Notes under the pieces: model-generated | Seen by the model: the letters and a program-made list of their open reading frames with translations, nothing else | Database searches by the model: none | Told to the model about the DNA's origin: nothing | Shown: positions 51,691-59,604 of the stretch, in pieces | Layout of the letters: the number at the start of each line of letters is the position of its first letter | Numbering within the stretch: the stretch's first letter is position 1 | Assembly: GCF_015865035.1 (NCBI RefSeq) | Contig: NZ_JADZGI010000005.1 | Span: 12,946 to 76,945, forward strand | Source: Novosphingobium aureum | Lineage (GTDB): Bacteria; Pseudomonadota; Alphaproteobacteria; Sphingomonadales; Sphingomonadaceae | Direction: 5' to 3' | Length of the DNA: 64,000 nt | Made by a program: the position numbers and the translations under genes

Positions 51691-52782
51691 TCAATGGTTC
51701 GATGCTAGGAAAGGATAGTCGGTATATCCTTCGGCGCCGCCCCCGTAGAAGGTATCCTGGTCCGGTTCGTTGAGATCAGCCTCGATGCGCAACCTCTCGG
51801 GGAGATCGGGATTGGCGATGAAAGGACGGCCGAACGCGATGGCATCCGCGCCGCCGTTTGCGATCGCATCCGCCGCGCGTGAACCGTCATAGCCACCGTT
51901 TCCGACATAGGTACCCGGATAAAGGCCACGCAGGCGCTTGAGGAGAGCCGCGTCTTCTTCACTGCTGTCCTGCCCGAAGAATTGCTCGATGACGTGGAGG
52001 TAAGCGAGATCGTAGCCCGCGAGCAGCTTGTAGGCCGCGGTGAAAGTCGCCTCGGGATCGGCATCGGACATGTCGTTTGCCTGACCGAGCGGGGAGAGCC
52101 TCACGCCCGTGCGATCGCGCGGGAAATGCGCGCCGACACGTGCGAGAACCTCGCGAAGCAGGCGCAGGCGGTTGTCGACGGATCCGCCGTATTCGTCCTC
52201 GCGGCGGTTGACCCCGTCCTGCAGGAACTGGTCGAGCAGGTAGCCGTTCGCCGAGTGGACCTCGACGCCGTCGAAACCGGCCTCGCGCGCGCACCTCGCG
52301 GCCTGTTCGTAGTCGTCGAGCGTTTGCGCGATCCCGTCCTTGTCGAGCGCGACGGGCTCGCTGGTGTCCTCGAAGCCGTTCTCGGTAAAAGTCTGGGCCT
52401 TCGCGCGAACCGCGCTGGAGGAAACGGGCTGTACACCACCGGGCAGCAGCGACACGTGGCTGATGCGGCCCACGTGCCACAGCTGGCAGAAGATGCGCCC
52501 ACCTGCCGCGTGGACCGCCTCGATGATCGGTTTCCAGCCTTCGACTTGCGCCGGCGTATAGATGCCCGGGGTATCCTTGTATCCCTTGCCCATGGCCGAA
52601 ATCTGGGTGGCTTCGGACACGATCAGGCCAGCCGAGGCACGCTGGCGGTAGTAAGTCGCGGCAAGGGCATCGGGAGTCCCGTCGGCATGTGCGCGGTTGC
52701 GGGTGAGCGGCGCCATCAGCACGCGGTTGGGCAATTCGAGCGCACCCAGACGGAGCGGTTGGAAAAGAGCGGAACGGGTCAT
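51691..52782 (-). CDS. nemA: Old-yellow-enzyme alkene reductase (NemA type)
   Basis: A 363-residue FMN enzyme reducing activated C=C bonds or nitro groups. It opens FQPLRLGALELPNRVLMAPLTRNRA, with the flavin-site Thr in PLTR. FCQLWHVGRISH and the substrate-binding pair His-Asn in VEVHSANGYLLDQFLQDGVNRREDEYGGS are present, and the FMN phosphate site is in ADAIAFGRPFIANPDLP. It lies 23 bases downstream of the disulfide oxidoreductase gene on the same strand and may share its transcript. Confidence 0.9.
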   Translation of the reverse strand: MTRSALFQPLRLGALELPNRVLMAPLTRNRAHADGTPDALAATYYRQRASAGLIVSEATQISAMGKGYKDTPGIYTPAQVEGWKPIIEAVHAAGGRIFCQLWHVGRISHVSLLPGGVQPVSSSAVRAKAQTFTENGFEDTSEPVALDKDGIAQTLDDYEQAARCAREAGFDGVEVHSANGYLLDQFLQDGVNRREDEYGGSVDNRLRLLREVLARVGAHFPRDRTGVRLSPLGQANDMSDADPEATFTAAYKLLAGYDLAYLHVIEQFFGQDSSEEDAALLKRLRGLYPGTYVGNGGYDGSRAADAIANGGADAIAFGRPFIANPDLPERLRIEADLNEPDQDTFYGGGAEGYTDYPFLASNH

Positions 52783-52804
52783 TTTCGGAAATGTCCTTTT
52801 TCAA

Positions 52805-54223
52805 TCAAGCGCCGGGCGGGGTGCCGGCATCCTGGTCTTGGGGAAGGTCGATGGGGGTCGCCTGGCAGATCGTGCGCAGCGCGTTCTTCAGGCCTTCCTC
52901 GATGGTGGGGTGGTAGAAGGGCATCGAGAGCAGTTCGCTCGCCGTGCGGCCCTGCTGAATTGCCCAGGCCAGCATGTGTGCGAGGTGCTCGCCCGCGGGT
53001 GCGACCATGTCGGCGCCGATCAGGCGGCCATCGGGCGCAGCGGCGTGGAGGGTGAGCAGTCCGGCGTTGCGGCCCTCGACGCGTGCGCGGCCCTGATCGT
53101 CGAAGTCGGTGGTGCCGGTGACGGCCCCCTCGCCTTGGGCCGCACCGATCGTCGCCACGGTGGGCTCTGTGAAGATCATGCTGAAAGGGACATGGCGCTC
53201 TGCAGCGACCGGTGCAGGGAAGGCCGCCGCATTGCGCCCCGCGATGGCACCGTCGTGCGAAGCCTCGTGCAGGAGAGGCAAGTCGGCAGCGAAATCGCCT
53301 GCCAGGAACACCGCGCTGTCGCCGCAGCGCATGGTGCGCCGGTCATGCAAAGGAATGCCCTTTTCGTCATAGGCTATCCCCGCCGCATCAAGATCGAGGT
53401 CGCCCAGCTGCGGGGATCGGCCAAGCGCTGCGAGCACGAGATCGAAATGCGCTTCGCCGACGTCGCCTTGACCACCGGACCATTCGATCCGCGCGCCATC
53501 GTCCTCTGCGTGGGGCGTCACCTCGACCCCGAGCCTAAGGTCGAGGTCCTTCGCGATAATCGCATGCAATCGCTCGTGGACCCGCGCGCAGCGCAGGCCG
53601 CCCATGTGTTCGGCGCGGTCGAACAACGTGGTCTCGACGCCCAGGTGCGCGAAGGCCTGCGCCAGTTCGAGCCCTATCGCACCCGATCCAACAACCGCAA
53701 GGCGGCGCGGCAGGTCATCCATCTCGAAGATGGTGTCGCTGGTCCGCACGCTCTCGCCCAATGCCGCGAAGGCGGGGGGTAGGACAGGGCTCGAGCCGGT
53801 TGCAATGACGACCCGGTCGGCCTCGACCTCGCGCCCGTCGTCGAGCGCCAGGCGGCCCGGCGCGGTAAACCGCGCGCAGGCCTTGATGGCGATGCCGGGG
53901 GGCAGGTCCTCGAAGGACTGGCGCGTCAGCCTGGCGAAGCGGTCGCGCTCATCGCGTACCCGCTGCAGGACGGCGGGCCCGTCTATGGCGATACCGCCGA
54001 CCTCGATACCAAAAGGGCCTGCCGTTCTTACCGCATGGGCGCGTCGCGCCGCGGCGATGAGCAGCTTGGAAGGCATGCAGCCGACAGTGGCACAGGTCGT
54101 GCCACTGAAGGCCGGATCGATCAGGAGGGTCGATGCGCCGTTGGCGCGCGCGGCCCGTTCGGCTGCGAGGCCGGCCGTGCCGGCCCCGATCACCGCAACC
54201 TCGCAGCGCAGCGTCTCACCCAT
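52805..54223 (-). CDS. FAD-dependent pyridine nucleotide-disulfide oxidoreductase (Lpd/MerA-like)
   Basis: A 472-residue flavoprotein from the ATG at 54223. FAD motif CEVAVIGAGTAGLAAERAA (7-25); redox pair Cys44 and Cys49 in GTTCATVGCMPSK; NAD(P) motif LAVVGSGAIGLELAQAFA; active-site His-Glu in MPFYHPTIEEGLKNAL. All parts for dihydrolipoamide- or thiol-type reduction are present, but no E2/E3 complex genes are near, so it is not the housekeeping enzyme. The neighbours (aldehyde dehydrogenase, OYE reductase, OhrR-type regulator) suggest thiol or electrophile stress. Confidence 0.85.
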   Translation of the reverse strand: MGETLRCEVAVIGAGTAGLAAERAARANGASTLLIDPAFSGTTCATVGCMPSKLLIAAARRAHAVRTAGPFGIEVGGIAIDGPAVLQRVRDERDRFARLTRQSFEDLPPGIAIKACARFTAPGRLALDDGREVEADRVVIATGSSPVLPPAFAALGESVRTSDTIFEMDDLPRRLAVVGSGAIGLELAQAFAHLGVETTLFDRAEHMGGLRCARVHERLHAIIAKDLDLRLGVEVTPHAEDDGARIEWSGGQGDVGEAHFDLVLAALGRSPQLGDLDLDAAGIAYDEKGIPLHDRRTMRCGDSAVFLAGDFAADLPLLHEASHDGAIAGRNAAAFPAPVAAERHVPFSMIFTEPTVATIGAAQGEGAVTGTTDFDDQGRARVEGRNAGLLTLHAAAPDGRLIGADMVAPAGEHLAHMLAWAIQQGRTASELLSMPFYHPTIEEGLKNALRTICQATPIDLPQDQDAGTPPGA

Positions 54224-54224
54224 C

Positions 54225-55604
54225 TCAGCGGGCGATCTTGATCGACTTGATGTTGACGAACTCCTTGAGCCCTTCGGGCCCGTGCTCACGCCCATAGCCC
54301 GAGCTCTTCACCCCGCCGAAAGGCAGGTTGGGCGTGGCAATGTCGAAGGTGTTGATGAACACCATGCCGGTGTCGAAGTGGGCCTTTGCCAGTTCGCGAG
54401 CGCGCTCGACATCGCGGCTGAAGATACCCCCGCCAAGGCCGTAGCGGCTGGAATTGGCGATGCGCATGGCCTCGCCATCATCCTTCGCCTTGATGATCGA
54501 GGCGGCAGGGCCGAACAGCTCGTCCTCGTAGGCGGGCTGGCCCGGGGCGACATCGGCGAGCACGGTGGCGGGATAGAACCAGCCCTTGCGCTCGGGCACT
54601 TCGCCGCCGACGACAAGGCGCGCGCCCTTTTCGACACTCTTTGTGACCTGCTCGTGCAGCTGGTCACGCTGGCTGCGGCTGACGAGGGGGCCAAGCTGCG
54701 TGTTCTCGTCGGTCGGATCGCCCAGCACGATGGCGCCGAACTTCTTGGCATAGCGCTCCACGAAGGCGTCGTAGTTCGCCTCGGTGACGATGAAGCGCTT
54801 GGCGTTCACGCAGGTCTGGCCGTTGTTGTAGAGTCGGCCCTGCACGCAGGTGTCGACCGCCAGATCAAGGTCGGCATCGTCGAGCACCAGATAGGCATCG
54901 TTCGAGCCCAGTTCGAGCACGGTCTTCTTGACCTGCTCGCCCGCCTTGGCCGCGATGTGGCGCCCGGCCTTGTCGCTGCCGGTCATCGTCACGCCGCGCA
55001 CCAGGTCATTCTCGATGATTGCGTCGGACTGTTCGTGCGTGATGCACAGGACCCCGAAGAGTCCTTCGGGCAGGCCCGCCTGCTCGTAGATATCGCGCAG
55101 CAGAAGACCGCTGCCGGTGCAGTTTTCGGCGTGCTTGAGGAGAACGCCGTTGCCCGCCATCAGGCTGGCGATCGAATAGCGCACCGCCTGGTAGGCCGGG
55201 AAGTTCCAGGGCTGGATCCCATAGACTACGCCGATGGGGGAATGGGTGACGATGGCCGTTGCGCCGTCGACCTCGCGCTCTTCATCGGCCAGCGCCTTGG
55301 GGCCTTCGTCCGCGCTGTAGTCGCAGATCGCCGCGCACAGGTCGACCTCGTCGCGGCTGTCGCCGATCAGCTTGCCGGTCTCGCGCGTCATCAGCGTGGC
55401 CAGCTCATCCTTGCGTTCGCGCAGGGCCTTGCCGATGGCGCGGATCACCTCGGCGCGGGCTTCAAGGCTCTGCAGGCGCCAGTCGAGGAAGGCCGCGTGG
55501 CTCGCCTCGACGACCTTGGTCGCCTGCTCGTCGCTCATGTAGGCGTAGGTATCCAGCACCTCTTCGGTGAGGGGATTGACGGTCTTGATGCGTTGTTCGC
55601 TCAT
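54225..55604 (-). CDS. NAD(P)-dependent aldehyde dehydrogenase (succinate-semialdehyde type)
   Basis: A 459-residue enzyme. It opens IKTVNPLTEEVLDTYAYMS, has QPWNFPAYQAVRYSIASLMAG for cofactor binding, Glu in VLELGSNDAYLV, Cys in NNGQTCVNAKRF, and ends with LPFGGVKSSGYGREHGPEGL. This is the succinate-semialdehyde/short-chain aldehyde branch with the variant ELGSND. One base separates it from the disulfide oxidoreductase start, so the two are co-translated. Confidence 0.87.
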   Translation of the reverse strand: MSEQRIKTVNPLTEEVLDTYAYMSDEQATKVVEASHAAFLDWRLQSLEARAEVIRAIGKALRERKDELATLMTRETGKLIGDSRDEVDLCAAICDYSADEGPKALADEEREVDGATAIVTHSPIGVVYGIQPWNFPAYQAVRYSIASLMAGNGVLLKHAENCTGSGLLLRDIYEQAGLPEGLFGVLCITHEQSDAIIENDLVRGVTMTGSDKAGRHIAAKAGEQVKKTVLELGSNDAYLVLDDADLDLAVDTCVQGRLYNNGQTCVNAKRFIVTEANYDAFVERYAKKFGAIVLGDPTDENTQLGPLVSRSQRDQLHEQVTKSVEKGARLVVGGEVPERKGWFYPATVLADVAPGQPAYEDELFGPAASIIKAKDDGEAMRIANSSRYGLGGGIFSRDVERARELAKAHFDTGMVFINTFDIATPNLPFGGVKSSGYGREHGPEGLKEFVNIKSIKIAR

Positions 55605-55644
55605 GGCGTTTCTCTCATGTCTTGAGGGATGGGCGCCCGCAGGA

Positions 55645-56406
55645 TCATCCGTGCTGGGCGCGATGCTTGGCGAGGGTCTTTTCGGCAGCCTCGAGGGCGT
55701 GGAGCACTTCTTGCCTCCAGCCTGTCTCCGTCAGTTCGCGCACCGCCGAATGGGCCGCGCACACGTAGGGTGCGCCCGACCATTCCCCGGCGATCTGCCG
55801 CGCCCAGCGCGCGAAGGCATCCGCCGCGCCCTCCCGGTGCTGCAGGGCCTTGCCCAGCATCGGGTGAAAGCGCAGCCGACCCTGTGGCAGGACCTTGCCC
55901 AGCACGCCCGGCGCCTCAAGGACGCTGAGCGTGTCGTCGACATGGACGATGCCGCTGCGCACGTGGCGCACCAGCACCGAGCCGGCGTGGACCGACGGGT
56001 CCTGCGTCACCAGGTCGACCCCTTCGGGCACCGAGAAGGCCAGGTCGTCCGCGAACTCGGCCTGCGTGGCGGCGTCCTCAATCACCCCGTCCTGCCAGTG
56101 CAGGTGCGGGGCCTGTTCGCGGTGCCGCCGCGTCCCCACCAGCCGCGCCTCGGGAAACAGCTTGTGGACCGCCTCGCAATGCAGGGTGTGGAAGGGATGG
56201 ACGTTGAGAATTGCGTCGATCGCTGCACCATTGTCGGTGAGCCCCAGCAACTCGGCACGGTCCTCAGGCGCTAGGTCATAGGAGTCGAGGACAAGGAAAC
56301 GGCCATTGGCCCTGCGCACCAGCGACATCTGCGTACCGACATCGAGAACGCCCGCGATCTTGAAAGACCCGCGAAAGTTCCAGAAGCCGTCGGACAGCTG
56401 ACGCAT
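55645..56406 (-). CDS. Metallo-hydrolase-like protein of unknown function (253 aa)
   Basis: The start is the ATG at 56406. The protein opens FRGSFKIAGVLDVGTQMSLVRRANGRFLVLDSYDLAPEDRAELLGL and then has AILNVHPFHTLHCEAVHKLFPEARLVGTRRH. This resembles the beta-lactamase-fold order and the DUF4336 group, but the classical HxHxDH motif is replaced by HPFHTLHCE. Whether it binds metal is open. It ends 41 bases ahead of the aldehyde dehydrogenase gene on the same strand and is divergent from the OhrR-type regulator, so it may be the first gene of a peroxide- or aldehyde-responsive operon. Confidence 0.6.
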   Translation of the reverse strand: MRQLSDGFWNFRGSFKIAGVLDVGTQMSLVRRANGRFLVLDSYDLAPEDRAELLGLTDNGAAIDAILNVHPFHTLHCEAVHKLFPEARLVGTRRHREQAPHLHWQDGVIEDAATQAEFADDLAFSVPEGVDLVTQDPSVHAGSVLVRHVRSGIVHVDDTLSVLEAPGVLGKVLPQGRLRFHPMLGKALQHREGAADAFARWARQIAGEWSGAPYVCAAHSAVRELTETGWRQEVLHALEAAEKTLAKHRAQHG

Positions 56407-56493
56407 GGATTGCCTCCTTGCCGGCAGGATCGGCCCGATGCCGACCCTCGCTCTTGGTGGGGAAACGGGACAGCCATCCATCGAGTTCCATTG

Positions 56494-56514
56494 CGTGAAA
56501 TTAAATGGTACACG
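56494..56514. promoter_or_regulatory. Possible OhrR operator in the divergent gap
   Basis: A 21-base stretch beginning CGTG and ending CACG with an AT-rich centre (AAATTAAAT), in the gap between the metallo-hydrolase-like gene and the OhrR-type gene. Symmetry is only partial. OhrR operators in other bacteria are also AT-rich dyads. Confidence 0.35.
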
Positions 56515-56568
56515 ATATAAATCGCCAAAGCTATGACAGTGGGAGCCCATGCGCTATCGTCGCGGGCG

Positions 56569-57039
56569 ATGCGAACGTCCGTGCAAGACCCTGCCCCGAA
56601 CGATGATCCGCTGTGCCTCGATCGCCAGCTGTGTTTTCAATTCTACGCGGCCAGCAACCTGATCGGGCGGCTTTACGCCCCGGTGCTTGCGAAATTGAAC
56701 CTCACTTACTCGCAATACCTCGTCATGCTCGTCCTGTGGGAAACGGATGGGCAGAGCGTGGGCGCCATTGGCAAGCGCCTGCATCTGGATACGGGAACGC
56801 TGACCCCGCTGCTCAAGCGCATGGAAACGCTGGGCCATCTGGTACGCCAGCGAGACAAGGAAGATGAGCGCCGCGTGCGCGTGTCCCTGACACCACGCGG
56901 GAAAGCGCTGCGCGAGCAGGCTCTGGAAATACCGGAAATCATGACACGCGGGCAGAATCCGGAAGAGCTTGAAGCCCTGCGCCGCACCCTCGCCGACGTA
57001 GTGAATATGCTGAGCGCTGCGCTCGCATCGCGTCAATAA
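56569..57039 (+). CDS. ohrR: OhrR-type MarR-family regulator
   Basis: About 156 residues from the ATG at 56569 (an ATG at 56533 is possible). It fits organic-hydroperoxide repressors: the peroxide-sensing Cys22 is in LDRQLCFQFYAASN, followed by LNLTYSQYLVMLVLWETDGQSV. The winged helix is HLDTGTLTPLLKRMETLGHLVRQRDKEDERRVRVSLTPRGK. An extra Cys16 could form the second thiol. No ohr peroxidase gene is adjacent; the divergent genes at 52805-56406 are the likely targets. Confidence 0.82.
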   Translation: MRTSVQDPAPNDDPLCLDRQLCFQFYAASNLIGRLYAPVLAKLNLTYSQYLVMLVLWETDGQSVGAIGKRLHLDTGTLTPLLKRMETLGHLVRQRDKEDERRVRVSLTPRGKALREQALEIPEIMTRGQNPEELEALRRTLADVVNMLSAALASRQ

Positions 57040-57133
57040 CGACCCTTTACAGACTCTCAGCCGCCAATTTTCGATACCCAAGTACGGTCGGTCCGCTGTT
57101 CGCAAGCTATCACCCAGAAAGTGGCCCCAAAGT

Positions 57134-58018
57134 TTATTGGGCCATGGGTTCCTGAAGGGAAGTGCGCAGGTTCAAGAGAACCTTGCGCATTCGGGCCGTC
57201 AGGGGCCATTCACTGCGATGGAGAAGCCACAGGGTATCGACCACAGGTGGACCTTTTCCCGCCACCCAAATCTGCTCGGGATTGCGAAACGCCTGCCGGG
57301 CGTAACGCGGCATGACCGTGAAACCAAGCCCACGGGCAACCGGTTCCAGAATGAGGGCAATTTGGTTCGTGAAGCCTCGGATAGGCAGACGAGAGAGACC
57401 GGGATTACCAGGAAAACGTAGCGACAAAAGCCGCTTGGCCATGGCCATTCCATCGGGGTGGTCGATGAAGCCCAGGCGCTCGAGATCGCCCCAGGCGTTC
57501 ACCTCGCTGGCCGCGGGCACGATCAGTTCCAGGGGTTCGTGCAGGAAAGGCGTAAGGCTCAGCCGCGCATCGTCGGGGCGCGTCGTCGACAATCCAACCT
57601 CGAACCGGGCATCCAGCACCGACTGGACGATCTCGGCATCGGGAGCGAAGCGATGGCGGATGCTCAACGCCGGTTCCCGTTCCTGGATGTCGAGAAGCAG
57701 GGGATGGAGCATCAGGCCGACACTGCCGGGCGTAATCAGGCTGATCTCCCCTTCCATGCGCTCGCCGTCTGACAGTCGCGATCGCAGGCGCAAGTCCGCT
57801 TGCTCGACCTCACGCGCATAGGCGAGCATCGCATGTCCGGCCGGCGTCAGTTCGAGAGCGCGAGGGCGACGTATCACGAGCTGGCCCGCCTGCGCTTCGA
57901 GGCGCGCCATGTGCTGGCTGACGGCGGCTTGCGTCAGGTTCAGGGCATCGGCGGCCCGGGTGAAGCTTCCGGTCTCCACGACGCGGACGAAGCTGGTGAT
58001 CCATTGCGGGTTCATCAT
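57134..58018 (-). CDS. LysR-family regulator of the VOC-reductase operon
   Basis: A 294-residue regulator. The helix-turn-helix is WITSFVRVVETGSFTRAADALNLTQAAVSQHMARLEAQAG, followed by RPRALELTPAGHAMLAYA. The effector domain follows. The gene is divergent from the VOC-family gene at 58109, and two 17-base inverted repeats between them (58027-58069) are the obvious binding sites, the first only nine bases before its own start. Confidence 0.88.
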   Translation of the reverse strand: MMNPQWITSFVRVVETGSFTRAADALNLTQAAVSQHMARLEAQAGQLVIRRPRALELTPAGHAMLAYAREVEQADLRLRSRLSDGERMEGEISLITPGSVGLMLHPLLLDIQEREPALSIRHRFAPDAEIVQSVLDARFEVGLSTTRPDDARLSLTPFLHEPLELIVPAASEVNAWGDLERLGFIDHPDGMAMAKRLLSLRFPGNPGLSRLPIRGFTNQIALILEPVARGLGFTVMPRYARQAFRNPEQIWVAGKGPPVVDTLWLLHRSEWPLTARMRKVLLNLRTSLQEPMAQ

Positions 58019-58026
58019 AATAAATT

Positions 58027-58043
58027 CTTATCACAATGATAAG
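58027..58043. promoter_or_regulatory. LysR-box candidate 1 (perfect dyad)
   Basis: CTTATCACAATGATAAG has perfect seven-base arms around CAA. It sits just upstream of the LysR start and 26 bases centre-to-centre from the second copy, so the pair is likely a high-affinity and an activation site of one LysR tetramer. Confidence 0.7.
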
Positions 58044-58052
58044 CTTATGACA

Positions 58053-58069
58053 CTTCTCATTATGATAAG
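58053..58069. promoter_or_regulatory. LysR-box candidate 2 (imperfect dyad)
   Basis: CTTCTCATTATGATAAG repeats the first site with one mismatch in the left arm and a different centre. It lies 39 bases before the VOC gene start, the place expected for an activation site. Confidence 0.65.
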
Positions 58070-58108
58070 CGCCCCCCACAATCCTGGCAACAGATCAGGA
58101 GAACACCA

Positions 58109-58606
58109 ATGCCCCCCTACCCCCGCAGCTTCTCGCATATCGGCCTGTCGGTCACCGACCTCGACGAAGCCGTGAAGTTCTACACTGAAGTCATGGGCTG
58201 GTACCTTATCATGCCGCCCACCACGATCGAGGAAGACGAGAGCGCCATCGGTGTCATGTGCACCGACGTGTTCGGCGCTGGCTGGGGCTCCTTCCGCATT
58301 GCCCACCTTTCGACCGGCGACCGCGTGGGCGTCGAGATCTTCCAGTTTCGCAATGCAGAGCGGCCGGAAAACAATTTCGAGTACTGGAAGACGAGCGTGT
58401 TCCACTTCTGCATCCAGGACCCAGACGTCGAGGGCATGGTCGCCAAGATCGTGGCCGCCGGCGGCAAGCAGCGCATGCCCGTGCGCGAATATTTCCCCGG
58501 CGAGAAGCCCTACCGCATGGTCTATTGCGAGGATCCCTTCGGCAACATCCTCGAGGTCTACAGCCACAGCTACGAGCTGACCTATTCGGCCGGAGCCTAT
58601 GCCTGA
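58109..58606 (+). CDS. VOC-family (glyoxalase/dioxygenase-fold) protein
   Basis: A 165-residue protein with the vicinal-oxygen-chelate fold. It starts SFSHIGLSVTDLDEAVKFYTEVMGW, with a potential metal-ligand His at residue 9-10. The second half has FHFCIQDPDVEGMVAKIVAAGG and ends YCEDPFGNILEVYSHSYE with the closing Glu ligand. It could be a glyoxalase-like, epimerase or ring-cleaving enzyme; which one is open. It overlaps the following medium-chain reductase by eight bases and is under the divergent LysR regulator. Confidence 0.82.
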   Translation: MPPYPRSFSHIGLSVTDLDEAVKFYTEVMGWYLIMPPTTIEEDESAIGVMCTDVFGAGWGSFRIAHLSTGDRVGVEIFQFRNAERPENNFEYWKTSVFHFCIQDPDVEGMVAKIVAAGGKQRMPVREYFPGEKPYRMVYCEDPFGNILEVYSHSYELTYSAGAYA

Positions 58607-59579
58607 GGCTCTGCCCGAAACCTACTGCGCCTGGACCTGGGTGGCTGGCGAGGCCCCGCTCGCCCTGGTCCAGACGACACGGCCCATGCCACGGCCCGGC
58701 CCGGGCGAGGTCATCGTGCGCAACGCGGCGATCGGCCTCAATCCGGTGGACTGGAAGGTCCTCGGCGGCCTCGGATGGCAACCTGGCCATGTGCCCGGTG
58801 TCGACGGCGCCGGGACGGTGGTGAAGATCGGACCGGATGTCGATCCGGCCTGGCTGGGAAGCCGCGTGGCATACCACCAGAGCCTGCAGTCGCACGGTAG
58901 CTTCGCGCAGTACACCCCCGTCGGGGCATACGCGCTCATGCGTGTCCCCGACGCGCTCGACCTGGCCCTTGCCGCCGGCATGCCCTGCCCGGCGCTGACC
59001 GCCTGGCGCGCGCTCGCGAAGCTGCCCCCCGGCGGCAACCAGCGAATGCTGGTCAGCGGAGCGGGCGGCGCGGTGGGCAATTATCTCGTCCAACTTGCCG
59101 GGCAACTGGATTGGCGCGTCAGCGTCATGTGCAACATCCGCCACCGCGAGCGACTGGCCGGGCTGGGTGCCGTGGACTGGATCCCCGGGCCGCTCACGCA
59201 GGAAGCTGAAATCGGATCGCCGCGCTTCACGGCGGTTATCGATGCAGTCGGCCCCGAACATGCCGCGCGGCTTCATCCTGGCCTGAAGGCCAACGGCCAT
59301 CTCGTGTGCATCCAGGGCCGGGTACCGGACTGGCCCAGTCCGGCGTTTGGCCGTGCGCTTTCGCTACACGAAGTCGCGCTCGGCGCCCTTCACCAGCATG
59401 GCGATACCGCCAACTGGTCGATCCAGACCTCGGCGGGCGAAGATCTGTTCGCGCAGGTCGCAGCGAAGACCCTAGCGCCTGAACCCCTTGTCCCCGGGCC
59501 CTTCGAGGACCTGCCGCGCATGCTCGAAGCGCTGCGCAACCGCGATTTCAGCGGCAAGCCCGTGATCGGGCTCGCCTGA
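58599..59579 (+). CDS. Zinc-free medium-chain alcohol dehydrogenase-type reductase
   Basis: A 326-residue enzyme. The N-terminal domain has RPGPGEVIVRNAAIGLNPVDWKVL and HVPGVDGAGTVVKIG. The nucleotide motif is MLVSGAGGAVGNYLVQLAGQLDWRVSVM. There are no zinc ligands. It overlaps the VOC gene by eight bases and is followed 25 bases later by an OYE-type reductase, so three activities on one small molecule are likely. Confidence 0.82.
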   Translation: MPEALPETYCAWTWVAGEAPLALVQTTRPMPRPGPGEVIVRNAAIGLNPVDWKVLGGLGWQPGHVPGVDGAGTVVKIGPDVDPAWLGSRVAYHQSLQSHGSFAQYTPVGAYALMRVPDALDLALAAGMPCPALTAWRALAKLPPGGNQRMLVSGAGGAVGNYLVQLAGQLDWRVSVMCNIRHRERLAGLGAVDWIPGPLTQEAEIGSPRFTAVIDAVGPEHAARLHPGLKANGHLVCIQGRVPDWPSPAFGRALSLHEVALGALHQHGDTANWSIQTSAGEDLFAQVAAKTLAPEPLVPGPFEDLPRMLEALRNRDFSGKPVIGLA

Positions 59580-59604
59580 ACCAAGTTCCACGAAAGAGGA
59601 TACG

